In this document: positions 16,604 through 25,288 of the stretch, in pieces | Position numbering within the stretch: position 1 is the stretch's first letter | How the letters are laid out: each line of letters starts with the position of its first letter | From: Chachezhania antarctica | GTDB taxonomy: Bacteria > Pseudomonadota > Alphaproteobacteria > Rhodobacterales > Rhodobacteraceae | DNA length: 54,930 bases | Reading direction: 5' to 3' | Assembly (NCBI RefSeq): GCF_003646465.1 | Contig: NZ_QZEX01000018.1 | Location: 1-54,930, forward strand | Notes under the pieces: model-generated | What the model saw: only the letters and a program-made list of their open reading frames with translations | Databases searched by the model: none | Told to the model about the DNA's origin: nothing | Program-made: the position numbers and the translations under genes

Positions 16604-17403
16604 GACGTGCCCTCCCGGGCGAATATGCTTTCGATGCGGGCGACGTCCTGCGGATTGTTCAGCTCCCAGAAGACGCGGCCCTGCCCCTCGACCTCGACGC
16701 ATTGCAGCACCGCGCCGTTTTCAAGGAAGCGCAGCTGTTCCAGCCCTTCGAGCTTTTCCAGCGGGCCTTCGGGCCAACCTAGGTAGCGTTCCAGCGCCGC
16801 CGGGCGGTAGGCGTAGATCCCCACGTGATGGAAGACCGGCACAGGCTGCGCGTCCGCGTTCCACGCCCCGGTATAGGGGATCACTTCCTTCGAGAAATAG
16901 AGCGCGCGATTGTCATTGCCGAACACCGCCGTCGTGCCTCCCACGCGGCCGGCGCGGCGGTCTTCCAGGAACATCGCAAGCGTTTCCGCATCGCAGCGCA
17001 GGACCGGGGTGGCCGCGTCGATGTCCGGTGTATCCTGCATCGCGCGGATGAGGCGCGACAGGAAATCCGGCGGGGTCAGCGGCGCGTCGCCCTGCAGGTT
17101 CACCACGATCTCGGGGGTGATCCCTGCCTTCGCGATGGCGTCGGCACAGCGTTCGGTCCCGTTGCGGCAACTCTCCGACGTCAGGACGACATCCGCCCCG
17201 AACCCGCGCGCGGCCTCGGCGATGCGGTCGTCATCGGTGGCGATGTAGACGGCGTCGGCCTCCGGCACCTGTCCCGCGACCTCCCAGACCCGCTGGATCA
17301 GGGGTTTCACGGCCCCCCCTGCCCCTTTCAGCCCGACAAGCGGCTTGCCGGGATAGCGGGTCGAGGCGAAGCGGGCGGGGATGACGATGGCGACACCCGT
17401 CAT
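16600..17403 (-). CDS. kdsB: 3-deoxy-manno-octulosonate cytidylyltransferase (CMP-Kdo synthetase)
   Basis: A 267-residue cytidylyltransferase activating Kdo with CTP. Motifs: VIPARFASTRYPGKPLVGL (residues 7-25), YIATDDDRI, VLTSESCRNGTERC, VNLQGDAPL, HVGIYAYRPAAL and the C-terminal EGLEQLRFLENG. It overlaps kdsD upstream and kdsA downstream by four bases each (ATGA), so the three form one leftward operon. In Escherichia coli capsule loci a second CMP-Kdo synthetase (KpsU) accompanies the exporter, a useful parallel. The sequence looks complete and active. Confidence 0.95.
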   Translation of the reverse strand: MTGVAIVIPARFASTRYPGKPLVGLKGAGGAVKPLIQRVWEVAGQVPEADAVYIATDDDRIAEAARGFGADVVLTSESCRNGTERCADAIAKAGITPEIVVNLQGDAPLTPPDFLSRLIRAMQDTPDIDAATPVLRCDAETLAMFLEDRRAGRVGGTTAVFGNDNRALYFSKEVIPYTGAWNADAQPVPVFHHVGIYAYRPAALERYLGWPEGPLEKLEGLEQLRFLENGAVLQCVEVEGQGRVFWELNNPQDVARIESIFAREGTS

Positions 17404-18377
17404 GCCACACCCGCGCGCAGACAGTCATGAATATGCAGAAGGCCCAGCACGTGCATCTCCTCGTCCACCACGAAGAGCGCCGATATCTTCCGTTCCGTCA
17501 TGACTTTCAAGGCCTCCGAGGCCAGCATCCCCGGCCGGATCGTCAATGGCTGGCGGGTGGCGACCTCGATCGCGGTGGCCTCCATCAGCCGGTCGAGGTT
17601 CCGCCGAAGGTCACCGTCGGTGATGATGCCGTGCAGCGTGCCATCCGCTTCGACGCCCGCCAGGCCAAAACCCTTGGCGGTCATGGTCAGAAGGCCCTCG
17701 CGCATGGGCGTGTCGGGGGCCAGCAGCGGCACCGCATCGCCCGTGTGCATCAGCTTTTCCACCTTCATCAGCTGCGCGCCCAGCTTGCCGCCAGGGTGGA
17801 AGATCTCGAAATCCTCGCGCCTGAAGCCCTTGCGGTGCATCAGCGCCACGGCCAGCGCATCGCCCAAAGCCAGCGTCGCGGTGGTGGATGTGGTGGGCGC
17901 CACGCCGATGGCGCAGGCCTCGGGCGCATCGGGCAACAGCAGCGTCACATCGGCGGCCTGCCCCAGCGTGCTGCCGCCCTTGCGGGTGATGGCGATAAGC
18001 GGGATCGCGAAACGGCGGGAATAGGTGATGAGATCGGACAATTCCGGCGTCTCGCCCGAGTTCGAGATCACGAGGCAGACGTCCCGGGGCGTGATCATGC
18101 CCAGGTCGCCATGGCTGGCTTCCGTCGGATGGACGAACTGCGCCGGTGCCCCGGTCGAGGCGAAGGTCGCCGCGATCTTGGCGCCGACATGGCCCGACTT
18201 GCCGATGCCCGACACGATGATCCGGCCCTGGGCCGCTGCCAGCAGGTCGAGCGCGCGGGCGTGGTCCGGCCCCAGCTCCTCGGCCATCCGGGTCAGCGCC
18301 GCGGCCTCGATCCGCAGGACCCGGGCCAGCTGGTCCAGATCCTCCGGCGCTGTCGCCCGGGTCTCGGTCCTGTCCAT
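17400..18377 (-). CDS. kdsD: D-arabinose-5-phosphate isomerase (KdsD/KpsF/GutQ family)
   Basis: A 325-residue protein with an N-terminal SIS sugar-isomerase domain (GRIIVSGIGKSGHVGAKIA, FASTGAPAQFVHPTEASHGD, VISNSGETPEL) and two C-terminal CBS domains (about 205-325; MTAKGFGLAGV, GIITDGDLRR, MTERKISALFVVD). It turns ribulose-5-P into arabinose-5-P, the first step of Kdo synthesis. The ATG at 18377 has GGGAG six bases upstream and is preferred over an ATG at 18392. KpsF of capsule loci has the same architecture. It heads the kdsD-kdsB-kdsA operon and is only 41 bp downstream of the Wzc-type kinase gene on the same strand, so read-through from that gene is likely. Confidence 0.93.
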   Translation of the reverse strand: MDRTETRATAPEDLDQLARVLRIEAAALTRMAEELGPDHARALDLLAAAQGRIIVSGIGKSGHVGAKIAATFASTGAPAQFVHPTEASHGDLGMITPRDVCLVISNSGETPELSDLITYSRRFAIPLIAITRKGGSTLGQAADVTLLLPDAPEACAIGVAPTTSTTATLALGDALAVALMHRKGFRREDFEIFHPGGKLGAQLMKVEKLMHTGDAVPLLAPDTPMREGLLTMTAKGFGLAGVEADGTLHGIITDGDLRRNLDRLMEATAIEVATRQPLTIRPGMLASEALKVMTERKISALFVVDEEMHVLGLLHIHDCLRAGVA

Positions 18378-18418
18378 GATGTTCTCCCGCATCCGCCCGC
18401 CCCCGGCGGGCGCGGCGG

Positions 18419-20509
18419 TCAGTTATTGTAGTACTTCGACCCGTAGGCGCCATAGCCGCCATAGGCACCATAGCTGCCGTAGGTCCGGCCATAGCTGCGC
18501 ATCTTGCGCTGGTTGATCTGGTTCAGCACCAGCCCGTCGACACCCCGGTTGACGCCGTCGAATTCATGCAGCCCGGCCATGACCTGGGCCTTCAGCGTCT
18601 TGTCCCAGCGGACCACGAACAGCACCACATCCGCCAGCTGTGCCACGATCCTTGCATCGGGCACCACCAGAACGGGCGGCGTGTCGATCACGATCTGGTC
18701 GTAGGTCTCGCGCGCCTCCTGCAGGAGCGCCGCGAACTTGTTCGACGACAGCAGGTCGGCCGGGTTGGCCTGGCCCTTGTCGCCCAGCAGCACGTCGAAA
18801 TCGTGATCCGGAACCTGCACCACCGACTCGGCCAGCGACCTGCTCTCGAACAGCACCGATCCCAGGCCCTTCTTCTCGGGCACGTCGAAATACTCGCCGA
18901 AGATCCGGCGCCGCACGTCGCCTTCGATCAGGAGCGTCTTGCGCCCCATCGAGGCGGTGTTCTGCGCCAGCGCGATCGACACGGTGGTCTTGCCCTCGCC
19001 CGGTAGGGAGGAGGTGACCATGATCAGCTTTGGCGGGTTGTCGATATTGGACAGAAGGACCGAGGTCCGCAGGTTGCGGATCGCCTCGGCCACGGCCGAG
19101 GTCGGCTTCTGCCGCAGGTAGGTGATGGCGTCCTTGCGCTTGCGAGTCGGGATCAGGGGGATCTGGCCCATCGCGGGACGTCCGGAGATGCGCTCCAGGT
19201 CGCCCGCGCTGCGGAACGTGTCCCGCGCTGCTTCGCGCCAGAGCACAAGCCCCATCCCCAGAAGCAGGCCCACGAACATGCCAGCAGCCATGATCAGCGG
19301 TTTGTTCGGCGCCGAGGGTCCACCCGGAATCACCGCTTCCGACAGGACGCGGCTGTCGGCCTGCTGGATCCCCTGCTGGACCGACGTCTCCTTCAGCCGG
19401 CTCAGGAAGTATTCGTAGAGCAGCCGGTTGGCCTCGGATTCCCGCGTCAGCTGCTGCAGCTCGATCAGGTCGCTGCTCTGCTGGTCGATCTGGTTCTCAA
19501 GCTGCGTCCTCAGCGATTCCAGCGAGGCGACCTGGTCATTCATCCGCGTCACGTCGAGCTGCAGCCGCAGCCGCGCCTGTTCGGCGTCGGGGCTCTCAGT
19601 CCCGTCATCGGCGGCGGCCTGCATCTCGGCCAGCCGGGTCTCGGCGGTGTCACGGGCGGCAACCACGTTGGCAATCCGGTCGCGGATTTCCTTCAGCTGC
19701 ACTTCAAGTCCCTGCAGCGCCTCGGTGCTGACCAGGTCGGTATTGGCCCGGAACAGCTTTACCTTCTCTTCCGCCTCTTCCAGCTGGATCTGCAAGTCGG
19801 CAACGCGGCTTGACAGCCAGCTGGTGGCCTGCTCGGTCGCGCTGAACTTCGCATCCAGCTGATCGCGGATGTAAAGTTCCGCGATCGTGTCGGCGATCAG
19901 GGCGGATTTCCGCGGATCCGTCGTCTCGACGATGATCTGGAACACGAGGCTCTGCGGCACGACGCGGATGTTCAGCGACCCCAGCAGCTGGCTGATCGTC
20001 CCCTCACGCTGCCGCCGTGCCTGCAGTTCCGGCGTCGAGGACGCGCCCGACCCGCCCGAGGCGCCGAAAAACGACCTGATCAACTGCTTCAGCGAATCCA
20101 TCGTCGACGGGGGCACCAGCGACCTGTTGAATTCCGGATCCGACATCAGGTCGAGCCTGTCCACGACCTTGCCCAGAAGGCTCCGGCTGCGCAGCACCTC
20201 GACCTCGGTCGCGATGATTTCGCTGCCGCCGCCAAGCCCGCCGACAACGCTTTCGATATCCACGACCTGCTCTTCACGGCTGTTGAGCACCACCACGGCG
20301 GTCGAGGTGAATTTCGGCACGGCCACGGCATAGGCATAAAAGCCCGCCAGCAGGGTTGTCGCGATCATGAAGGCGGCGATGATGAACTTGCCGCGCCAGA
20401 GCGCGCCCAGCAGGGAGCTGAGATCGATCGTGTCGCCTGCATCTTCGGGTCCCTGTCGCGCCTGGGTCACCTGAGACGGTTTCTGGGAAATCATGTCGAC
20501 CGTATTCAC
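18419..20509 (-). CDS. wzc: Polysaccharide co-polymerase with tyrosine autokinase domain (Wzc-type)
   Basis: A 696-residue inner membrane protein if started at GTG 20509, which has AGGAGAG nine bases upstream; ATG 20494 is the alternative. A first membrane helix (about 45-65, FIIAAFMIATTLLAGFYAYA) and a second (about 400-420) bracket a long periplasmic coiled-coil region with many Glu/Gln/Leu heptads. The cytoplasmic BY-kinase has Walker A SSLPGEGKTTVSIAL (about 500), Walker A' KTLLIEGDVRRR and Walker B IVIDTPPVLVVPDA (about 608). The last 30 residues are a Tyr/Gly-rich tail (RSYGRTYGSYGAYGG), the autophosphorylation cluster. It sets chain length and drives export together with an outer membrane export lipoprotein, here the gene at 22366. 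No matching low-molecular-weight tyrosine phosphatase is on the plasmid. Confidence 0.92.
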   Translation of the reverse strand: MNTVDMISQKPSQVTQARQGPEDAGDTIDLSSLLGALWRGKFIIAAFMIATTLLAGFYAYAVAVPKFTSTAVVVLNSREEQVVDIESVVGGLGGGSEIIATEVEVLRSRSLLGKVVDRLDLMSDPEFNRSLVPPSTMDSLKQLIRSFFGASGGSGASSTPELQARRQREGTISQLLGSLNIRVVPQSLVFQIIVETTDPRKSALIADTIAELYIRDQLDAKFSATEQATSWLSSRVADLQIQLEEAEEKVKLFRANTDLVSTEALQGLEVQLKEIRDRIANVVAARDTAETRLAEMQAAADDGTESPDAEQARLRLQLDVTRMNDQVASLESLRTQLENQIDQQSSDLIELQQLTRESEANRLLYEYFLSRLKETSVQQGIQQADSRVLSEAVIPGGPSAPNKPLIMAAGMFVGLLLGMGLVLWREAARDTFRSAGDLERISGRPAMGQIPLIPTRKRKDAITYLRQKPTSAVAEAIRNLRTSVLLSNIDNPPKLIMVTSSLPGEGKTTVSIALAQNTASMGRKTLLIEGDVRRRIFGEYFDVPEKKGLGSVLFESRSLAESVVQVPDHDFDVLLGDKGQANPADLLSSNKFAALLQEARETYDQIVIDTPPVLVVPDARIVAQLADVVLFVVRWDKTLKAQVMAGLHEFDGVNRGVDGLVLNQINQRKMRSYGRTYGSYGAYGGYGAYGSKYYNN

Positions 20510-20857
20510 TAAGGTGCTCTCCTGTCGCGGGGAAATCGCCGCTGCCACGGGCACGGCTGCCCGGGACAATTTTTAATCCAACTTCATATCCGGCTCCACT
20601 GTGGAATATCGTCCCAGCCACTTCCTGCCCGGTTCGGTTAATATCTGTGCTTTCGTTTCCGGCAAGACACCGGGGCAGAGGTCCGGAACATTCCGGTTTT
20701 CTGCATCTGCAGGCCACCCGGAGCCGGGAACTTTGCGCAATTCAGTTCGATATCGGGCCATACAGGCCGCATCCCCGGGACGATCCGGAATGTCCGTCGG
20801 ACCGCGCCTGGTGCCAGATGCGATTCGCCCGGCCTTCGGTCGGGGCCCGGAGGGGCG
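20510..20857. other. Intergenic region upstream of wzc
   Basis: These 348 bp lie between the RTX gene stop and the wzc start, both on the minus strand. The region contains the AGGAGAG ribosome site for wzc (right after the GTG) and AT-richer patches at 20571-20591 and 20635-20650, unlike the rest, so a wzc promoter is likely here, but I cannot assign a clean -35/-10 pair. I see no supported gene and no clear terminator for the RTX gene. Confidence 0.5.
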
Positions 20858-22153
20858 TCAGAACAGGCCGTCTCCCATGTCGGGCAGCGGCACCCGAAGC
20901 GCGGTGCCAAGCCCCTCGGCCCCGGCGAAAAGGTCTTCGGCGTCGAACGGACCGTCGTCGCCGCGGACCTTCACCTTCGTGCCGTCGAGCTTGATCATCG
21001 CGCCCCAGGCGCGGCCCTTGATGACCAGCTGGTCCGGGTCCATCAGGCCAAGGGCGGCGCTCAGGTCCAGCCGGTCGATGCCGGCTTCGAAATCGGCGAT
21101 CACGTGGCAGCCTTTCGCGACCGGCGCCAGGACGAACGTGTCCGCGCCGGCGCCGCCGAACATCTTGGTGCCCTTGCCGCCTGCGTCGCCGTCGCCGCTG
21201 ACCAGAAGGTCGGCGCCCTTCTGGCCCTTCAGCGTGCCGCGGCCATCGCCCGCCACGAGGATATCGTCGCCGCCGCGCCCCGTCAGCACGTCGCGGCCTT
21301 CGCCCGCGATCAGCAGGTCGTCCTTGCCGCCGCCCTTGATCTTGTCGCGCCCCGGATCGCCGGTGCCGTCCCGCACCCGGCCCAGATCCGACAGGTCCAG
21401 ATCCGACAGGCCCGCCGCCGCGGCATTGCCGCCGGTGCTTTCCAGGTGCACCAGCCGCCCGTCGGGCAGGAGCGTGAAGAGGCTCGATCCGCCCTCGCTG
21501 CCCGACACGGTCACGAAGCTCTGCCCGCGCACGGTTTCGACCGACAGGCGGTCGGCCCCGGCAAAGGACGTATCGGCGGTGTCGATCAGCTGGTCGACGG
21601 GGATCAGCCTGCCGCCGGGTTTCAGTTCCATCACGGTGAGAGAGCCCGAACCCTCGGCCGCCAGCACGGCCCAGGTCCGGCCATGGGCGTGGGCCAGTTC
21701 CAGCGCGGCGGGCGCGGCGATGCCCAGCCCGGTTTCCGCGCCGACCGCGTCCACCTTGTCGAGCACGCCCCCGCCGCCCACCCGGTAGCTTGCCAGCCCG
21801 GCCGAGCCGGTCTCGGCCACCACCAGAAGGCCGTCGGTGCCGGCCAGCGCCACCGCGCCATCAAGGCGGAAATCGCCCCGCGGCCCTTTCGTGCCCAGCG
21901 TCCCGTCACCGGCAGATGAGGCCGACAGCCAGCCATCCGCACCGATCCTGTACGCAATCGCCGGCCCGTCGTCCTGGGCCACCCTGAGGGACAGGCTCTG
22001 TCCCCCCCGGGCCGCACCCTCGCCAGATCCGAATTCCATGATTGCCGCCGACGGCAGGGACGGGCTGCCAGGCCCGTCCCCTTCCGCGGCGTTCTGCAGG
22101 TCTGCCGGCCACCCCTGCCCGGTCAGGCCCCGCACCTCTGCGCGCGCCCACAT
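20858..22153 (-). CDS. RTX-type calcium-binding secreted protein
   Basis: A 431-residue protein. Residues about 30-255 form repeated beta-strand units resembling a beta-propeller (DGLLVVAETGSAGLASYRVG, RTWAVLAAEGSGSLTVME, SSLFTLLPDGRLVHLE). Residues about 270-345 carry degenerate glycine/aspartate nonapeptides of the RTX class (GRGGDDILV, GQKGADLLV, FGGAGADTFVL) that fold on calcium, followed by VIADFEAGIDRLDLSA, the C-terminal module typical of type I-secreted proteases and biofilm proteins. There is no Sec signal, consistent with type I secretion, but no type I exporter is encoded here. A GGGGGG tract just upstream supports the ATG at 22153. It lies between wzc and the export lipoprotein gene on the same strand and may be a secreted polysaccharide- or surface-associated protein; no catalytic site is evident. 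Confidence 0.75.
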   Translation of the reverse strand: MWARAEVRGLTGQGWPADLQNAAEGDGPGSPSLPSAAIMEFGSGEGAARGGQSLSLRVAQDDGPAIAYRIGADGWLSASSAGDGTLGTKGPRGDFRLDGAVALAGTDGLLVVAETGSAGLASYRVGGGGVLDKVDAVGAETGLGIAAPAALELAHAHGRTWAVLAAEGSGSLTVMELKPGGRLIPVDQLIDTADTSFAGADRLSVETVRGQSFVTVSGSEGGSSLFTLLPDGRLVHLESTGGNAAAAGLSDLDLSDLGRVRDGTGDPGRDKIKGGGKDDLLIAGEGRDVLTGRGGDDILVAGDGRGTLKGQKGADLLVSGDGDAGGKGTKMFGGAGADTFVLAPVAKGCHVIADFEAGIDRLDLSAALGLMDPDQLVIKGRAWGAMIKLDGTKVKVRGDDGPFDAEDLFAGAEGLGTALRVPLPDMGDGLF

Positions 22154-22365
22154 ACGAAGACCCCCCGATCTCCCATTTCCACCGCAGACAGGTATGCCCC
22201 CGTCCCATGGCGGCCCGCGGACAGGAATGGGGCAGGAATGCGTCCTTTCGGTCGAATTGTCCGGGCCCCCGACCGTTCAGGCCGGGGGCGGAACGCCGGG
22301 AAAAGCGGGGGGCAACGCGCGGCGACGGGCCGGGCGCGGCGCCGGGGTCACCCCAGGTCAGGACG

Positions 22366-23490
22366 CTAGATGGCGCCGGCGCGGCTGAAGACGCCGAAGA
22401 AGTTGCCGACCAGGTTCGAGATCGTCAGCGCGTCGTTGATCGGGCTTTCGGTCGCGATCACGAGATCCTGCGAGTGGATCTCGAAATTCCGCGCCGAGAA
22501 CAGCCCGTCGGTCGAGGTCAGATCCACCGTGAAGACCACCCGCTGGTGCCGCGGCCCCCGCGAACCGGGATCGAGCGCGGAAGGCGCGTATTCGCGCAGG
22601 ATCAGCAGGCCCTGCGGATCGGCCTTGTTGTCGTTCACCCCGCCCATGATCGCCACCGCGTCCATGGCCGACACGCCATCCTTGGTGAAGCGGTGCACGG
22701 CCTCGGTGCCGGTGGCGCCGAAGGACAGGAAATAGCGGGTGTCGTTCTCGACGAAGACCCGGTCGCCGGCATAAAGCCGCGTGTCGAGGTTCGGGTTGTC
22801 CAGCAGGCGCTCGACCGAGGTGCCGTAGATCTGCCCGCCCCGCATCAGCCGGATCTGCGGGTTCTCGATCACGGGCGACACGCCGCCCCCCGCCGCGATC
22901 AGCGCCAGCACCGAATAGTTGCGGTCGGGCATCGGGTAGGGGCCGGGCCGGGACACGCCCGACACGAGGTCGACGGAGTTCGACCGCCCGCCGGCCATTT
23001 CAAGCTGCACCTGTGCCGAGGGCACGATGGCTTCCAGTTCCTCCTGGATCCGCGCCCGGGCCAGGTCGGGGGACAGGCCCATCACGTTGATGTCGCCGAC
23101 ATAGGGCAGGAAGATCGTCCCGTTCGGGCCGACACGGGTTTCCTGCAGCGTCACCTCGCGCTGGCCCGGGGCGGTGAGCAGCGAATTGTCGCCCGAATCC
23201 CAGATCCGCACCGCCAGCATGTCGCCGGGCTGGATCGCCTGGCTCAGCGGTCCGCGGCTGGCCTGCAGCCAGGACAGGCGTTCGGTGTTGCCGGTGGGCG
23301 GCCAGTGGGCGACGGTGGGCAGGAAGGCGCGGGTCACCGGGTAGACGGCGAATTCGGCATTGGCCGTGTCGGCCTGGGTGACGACTTCCTCGCGCACCGG
23401 TCCGCCCGAAGGCAGCCGGCCGCAGGCGGGGAGAAGACCCAGGGCGACGATACCCAGAAGAAGGACCGTCTTTTGCGGCGTGAAGCGCAT
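22366..23490 (-). CDS. Outer membrane polysaccharide export lipoprotein (CtrA/BexD/Wza family)
   Basis: A 374-residue protein starting MRFTPQKTVLLLGIVALG with lipobox LLPAC (Cys near residue 22) directly followed by GRLPSGGP, a pattern shared with capsule export proteins BexD/CtrA. The polysaccharide export domain follows (IQPGDMLAVRIWD, GPNGTIFLPYVGDINVMGLS), then SLBB-type repeats (VDLVSGVSRPGPYPM, LYAGDRVFVEN). It would form the outer membrane channel. The length (CtrA about 390 residues) fits the ABC-transporter class, which pairs with KpsE-like proteins such as the one at 42295, yet it lies upstream of wzc; it may serve either or both systems. An upstream in-frame ATG at 23745 would destroy the lipoprotein signal. 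Confidence 0.88.
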   Translation of the reverse strand: MRFTPQKTVLLLGIVALGLLPACGRLPSGGPVREEVVTQADTANAEFAVYPVTRAFLPTVAHWPPTGNTERLSWLQASRGPLSQAIQPGDMLAVRIWDSGDNSLLTAPGQREVTLQETRVGPNGTIFLPYVGDINVMGLSPDLARARIQEELEAIVPSAQVQLEMAGGRSNSVDLVSGVSRPGPYPMPDRNYSVLALIAAGGGVSPVIENPQIRLMRGGQIYGTSVERLLDNPNLDTRLYAGDRVFVENDTRYFLSFGATGTEAVHRFTKDGVSAMDAVAIMGGVNDNKADPQGLLILREYAPSALDPGSRGPRHQRVVFTVDLTSTDGLFSARNFEIHSQDLVIATESPINDALTISNLVGNFFGVFSRAGAI

Positions 23491-23641
23491 GCGTGGTGGG
23501 ACCCGGTGGTTGGCCGACCCGGCACGGGCTCGGGCCGGAATGCGGCACCGGGGACGGCGGACAGGACTTTTCTTTTTCGGTGCCGGCAAGATACTGGGCG
23601 GGGGCGGGGCGTCAATATCCGGTCGGGGCGGGAGGCAAATC

Positions 23642-24571
23642 ATGCGCAATCTGGTGCTGGGCGCCAACGGCCGGATCGGACGGCTTTTGCAGGGGCTCTG
23701 GCCGGTGCTGGCGCCCGGGCTGGCCGCGCGCACGGACTGGGGCATGCGGCCCCGGGCCGCTGGCGGTGTGGGGACGGGGGCGGTGCGTGGGGACCACGCA
23801 CCCTACGGCGGCCGGACGGTCGTGGCCGATCCCCTGGGCGATCCGGCGGGGCTGGCAGGCCTGATGGACGGCGCGCAGACGCTGCTGTGCTTGGCCGGCG
23901 TGGTGCCGGGGCCTGCGGCGGAGAACGCGGTCTCCGACAATATCGCGCTGGGGCTGGCGGCCGTCCGGGCCGCCCGGGGCACCGGTGCGCGGGTGGTCCT
24001 TGTCTCCTCGGCCGCGGTCTATGGCCACGGCGCCGGGCGGCTGGAGGAAGACCGGCCGCCGGCGCCGGTCAACGCCTATGGCCGGTCCAAGGCGGCGATG
24101 GAACAGGAGGCCGCGGCGCTGGCGGCCCGGCTGAATGTCCCGCTGACGAGTCTCCGAATCGGCAATATCGCGGGGCTCGATGCGATTCTGGGCGGCTGGC
24201 GGCCCGGGTTCCGGCTGGATCGATTCGATACCGGCCGCACCCCGGCGCGCAGCTATATCGGGCCGGTGAGCCTGGCGCGGGTGCTGGCCGATCTCTGCGA
24301 AGGCCCCGGCGACCTGCCCCCCTGCCTGAACGTCGCCGCCCCCGATCCCGCGGGCGGGGCGGTCGAGATGGGCGCGCTTCTGGACGCCGCCGGGCGGGAC
24401 TGGACACCCCAGCCCGCGCCGGGGCATGCCATCGCCGAGGTGCATTTCGCGCTCGACCGGTTGTGGGCCACCGGGGTCACGCCGATCCCGGGCAGTGCGA
24501 CGCCCGCAGCGCTCGTGGCCGAATGGCGCGCGGCCCGTGCCCTGGGCCTGCTTGGAAAGGAACGTTCATGA
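23642..24571 (+). CDS. NAD(P)-dependent epimerase/dehydratase family protein
   Basis: A 309-residue short-chain (extended SDR) protein with GANGRIGRLLQ (residues 7-17, the Rossmann glycine motif), VVLVSSAAVYG with the catalytic Ser/Thr and Y-x3-K as AYGRSKAAME, typical of nucleotide-sugar epimerases, dehydratases or reductases. Substrate unknown. Residues about 46-57 (GAVRGDHAPYGG) are encoded by a 28-bp palindromic repeat (23781-23808) that also occurs twice in intergenic DNA, so this stretch looks like an in-frame insertion in a surface loop. The stop overlaps the start of the sugar-phosphate transferase gene by four bases (ATGA), so the enzyme probably works with it, perhaps reducing the 4-keto sugar made by the CapD-type dehydratase at 27886, as bacillosamine or FucNAc reductases do (inference). 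Confidence 0.8.
   Translation: MRNLVLGANGRIGRLLQGLWPVLAPGLAARTDWGMRPRAAGGVGTGAVRGDHAPYGGRTVVADPLGDPAGLAGLMDGAQTLLCLAGVVPGPAAENAVSDNIALGLAAVRAARGTGARVVLVSSAAVYGHGAGRLEEDRPPAPVNAYGRSKAAMEQEAAALAARLNVPLTSLRIGNIAGLDAILGGWRPGFRLDRFDTGRTPARSYIGPVSLARVLADLCEGPGDLPPCLNVAAPDPAGGAVEMGALLDAAGRDWTPQPAPGHAIAEVHFALDRLWATGVTPIPGSATPAALVAEWRAARALGLLGKERS
23781..23808 (-). repeat. 28-bp palindromic REP-like element, copy A (inside a coding sequence)
   Basis: Perfect 9-bp inverted repeat GGTGCGTGG / CCACGCACC (23782-23790 and 23794-23802) with a 3-nt loop, followed by CTACGG. Its reverse complement matches 44816-44843 with a single mismatch and 47515-47542 with a single mismatch. This copy is in frame inside the epimerase gene. 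Confidence 0.85.
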
Positions 24572-25191
24572 CCCCCATGCCCGCCTGGAAACGCGCTTTC
24601 GACCTGGCCCTTGCGGGGGGCTTCGCGGTGATCCTTGCGCCGATCTTCCTGGGGCTGGTGCTGTGGCTCCTGGTGAAACAGGGGCGGCCGATCTTCTATG
24701 TCTCGGAACGGATGAAGACGCCCGACACCGCCTTCCCGCTGATCAAGTTCCGCACCATGACGACGGGGACCGAGGACGGCGGCGTGTCGGGGGGGAACAA
24801 GGCGGGCCGGATCACGCCCGCGGGGGCGACACTGCGCGCCACCCGGCTGGACGAGATGCCCCAGCTGATCAACATCCTGAAGGGCGACCTGAGCTTCGTG
24901 GGGCCCCGCCCGCCGCTGCGCACCTATGTCGACCGCGCGCCCGAGCTGTATGCCCAGGTGCTGGCCTGCCGCCCCGGCGTGACGGGGCTGGCAACGCTGG
25001 TCTATCACCGGCACGAAGCAATGCTCCTGGAGCGCTGCGACACGGCGGAAGAAACCGATGCCGTCTATGCCCGCGCCTGCGTCCCCCGCAAGGCGCGGCT
25101 GGACCTGATCTACCGGGATCACCGGTCGCTGTGCTTCGACATCGACCTGCTGCTGCAGACGCTGGGGGGCATGGTGCGGCGCGGAAGCTGA
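24568..25191 (+). CDS. Initiating sugar-phosphate transferase (undecaprenyl-phosphate glycosyl-1-P transferase)
   Basis: A 207-residue protein of the small bacterial sugar transferase family (PglC/WcaJ C-terminal domain size). It has one N-terminal membrane segment (WKRAFDLALAGGFAVILAP to about residue 35), then GRPIFYVSERM, LIKFRTM, RATRLDEMPQLINILKGD and SFVGPRPPL, all signature motifs including the catalytic DE in RLDEMPQ. It moves a sugar-1-phosphate from a UDP-sugar to undecaprenyl phosphate, starting assembly of each repeat unit. The short form is usual for N-acetylated 6-deoxy sugars such as diNAcBac or QuiNAc, matching the CapD-type dehydratase and the adjacent reductase-like gene. 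It overlaps that gene by four bases. Confidence 0.92.
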   Translation: MTPMPAWKRAFDLALAGGFAVILAPIFLGLVLWLLVKQGRPIFYVSERMKTPDTAFPLIKFRTMTTGTEDGGVSGGNKAGRITPAGATLRATRLDEMPQLINILKGDLSFVGPRPPLRTYVDRAPELYAQVLACRPGVTGLATLVYHRHEAMLLERCDTAEETDAVYARACVPRKARLDLIYRDHRSLCFDIDLLLQTLGGMVRRGS

Positions 25192-25288
25192 CGCGGGCAG
25201 GGCACGGGTTAACGCAGCGCGCGCATCGCCAAGCCGGGATTAACGCCCCCGCGCCAGACTCGCGCGCGACGCCGACAGGAGAACTCCC

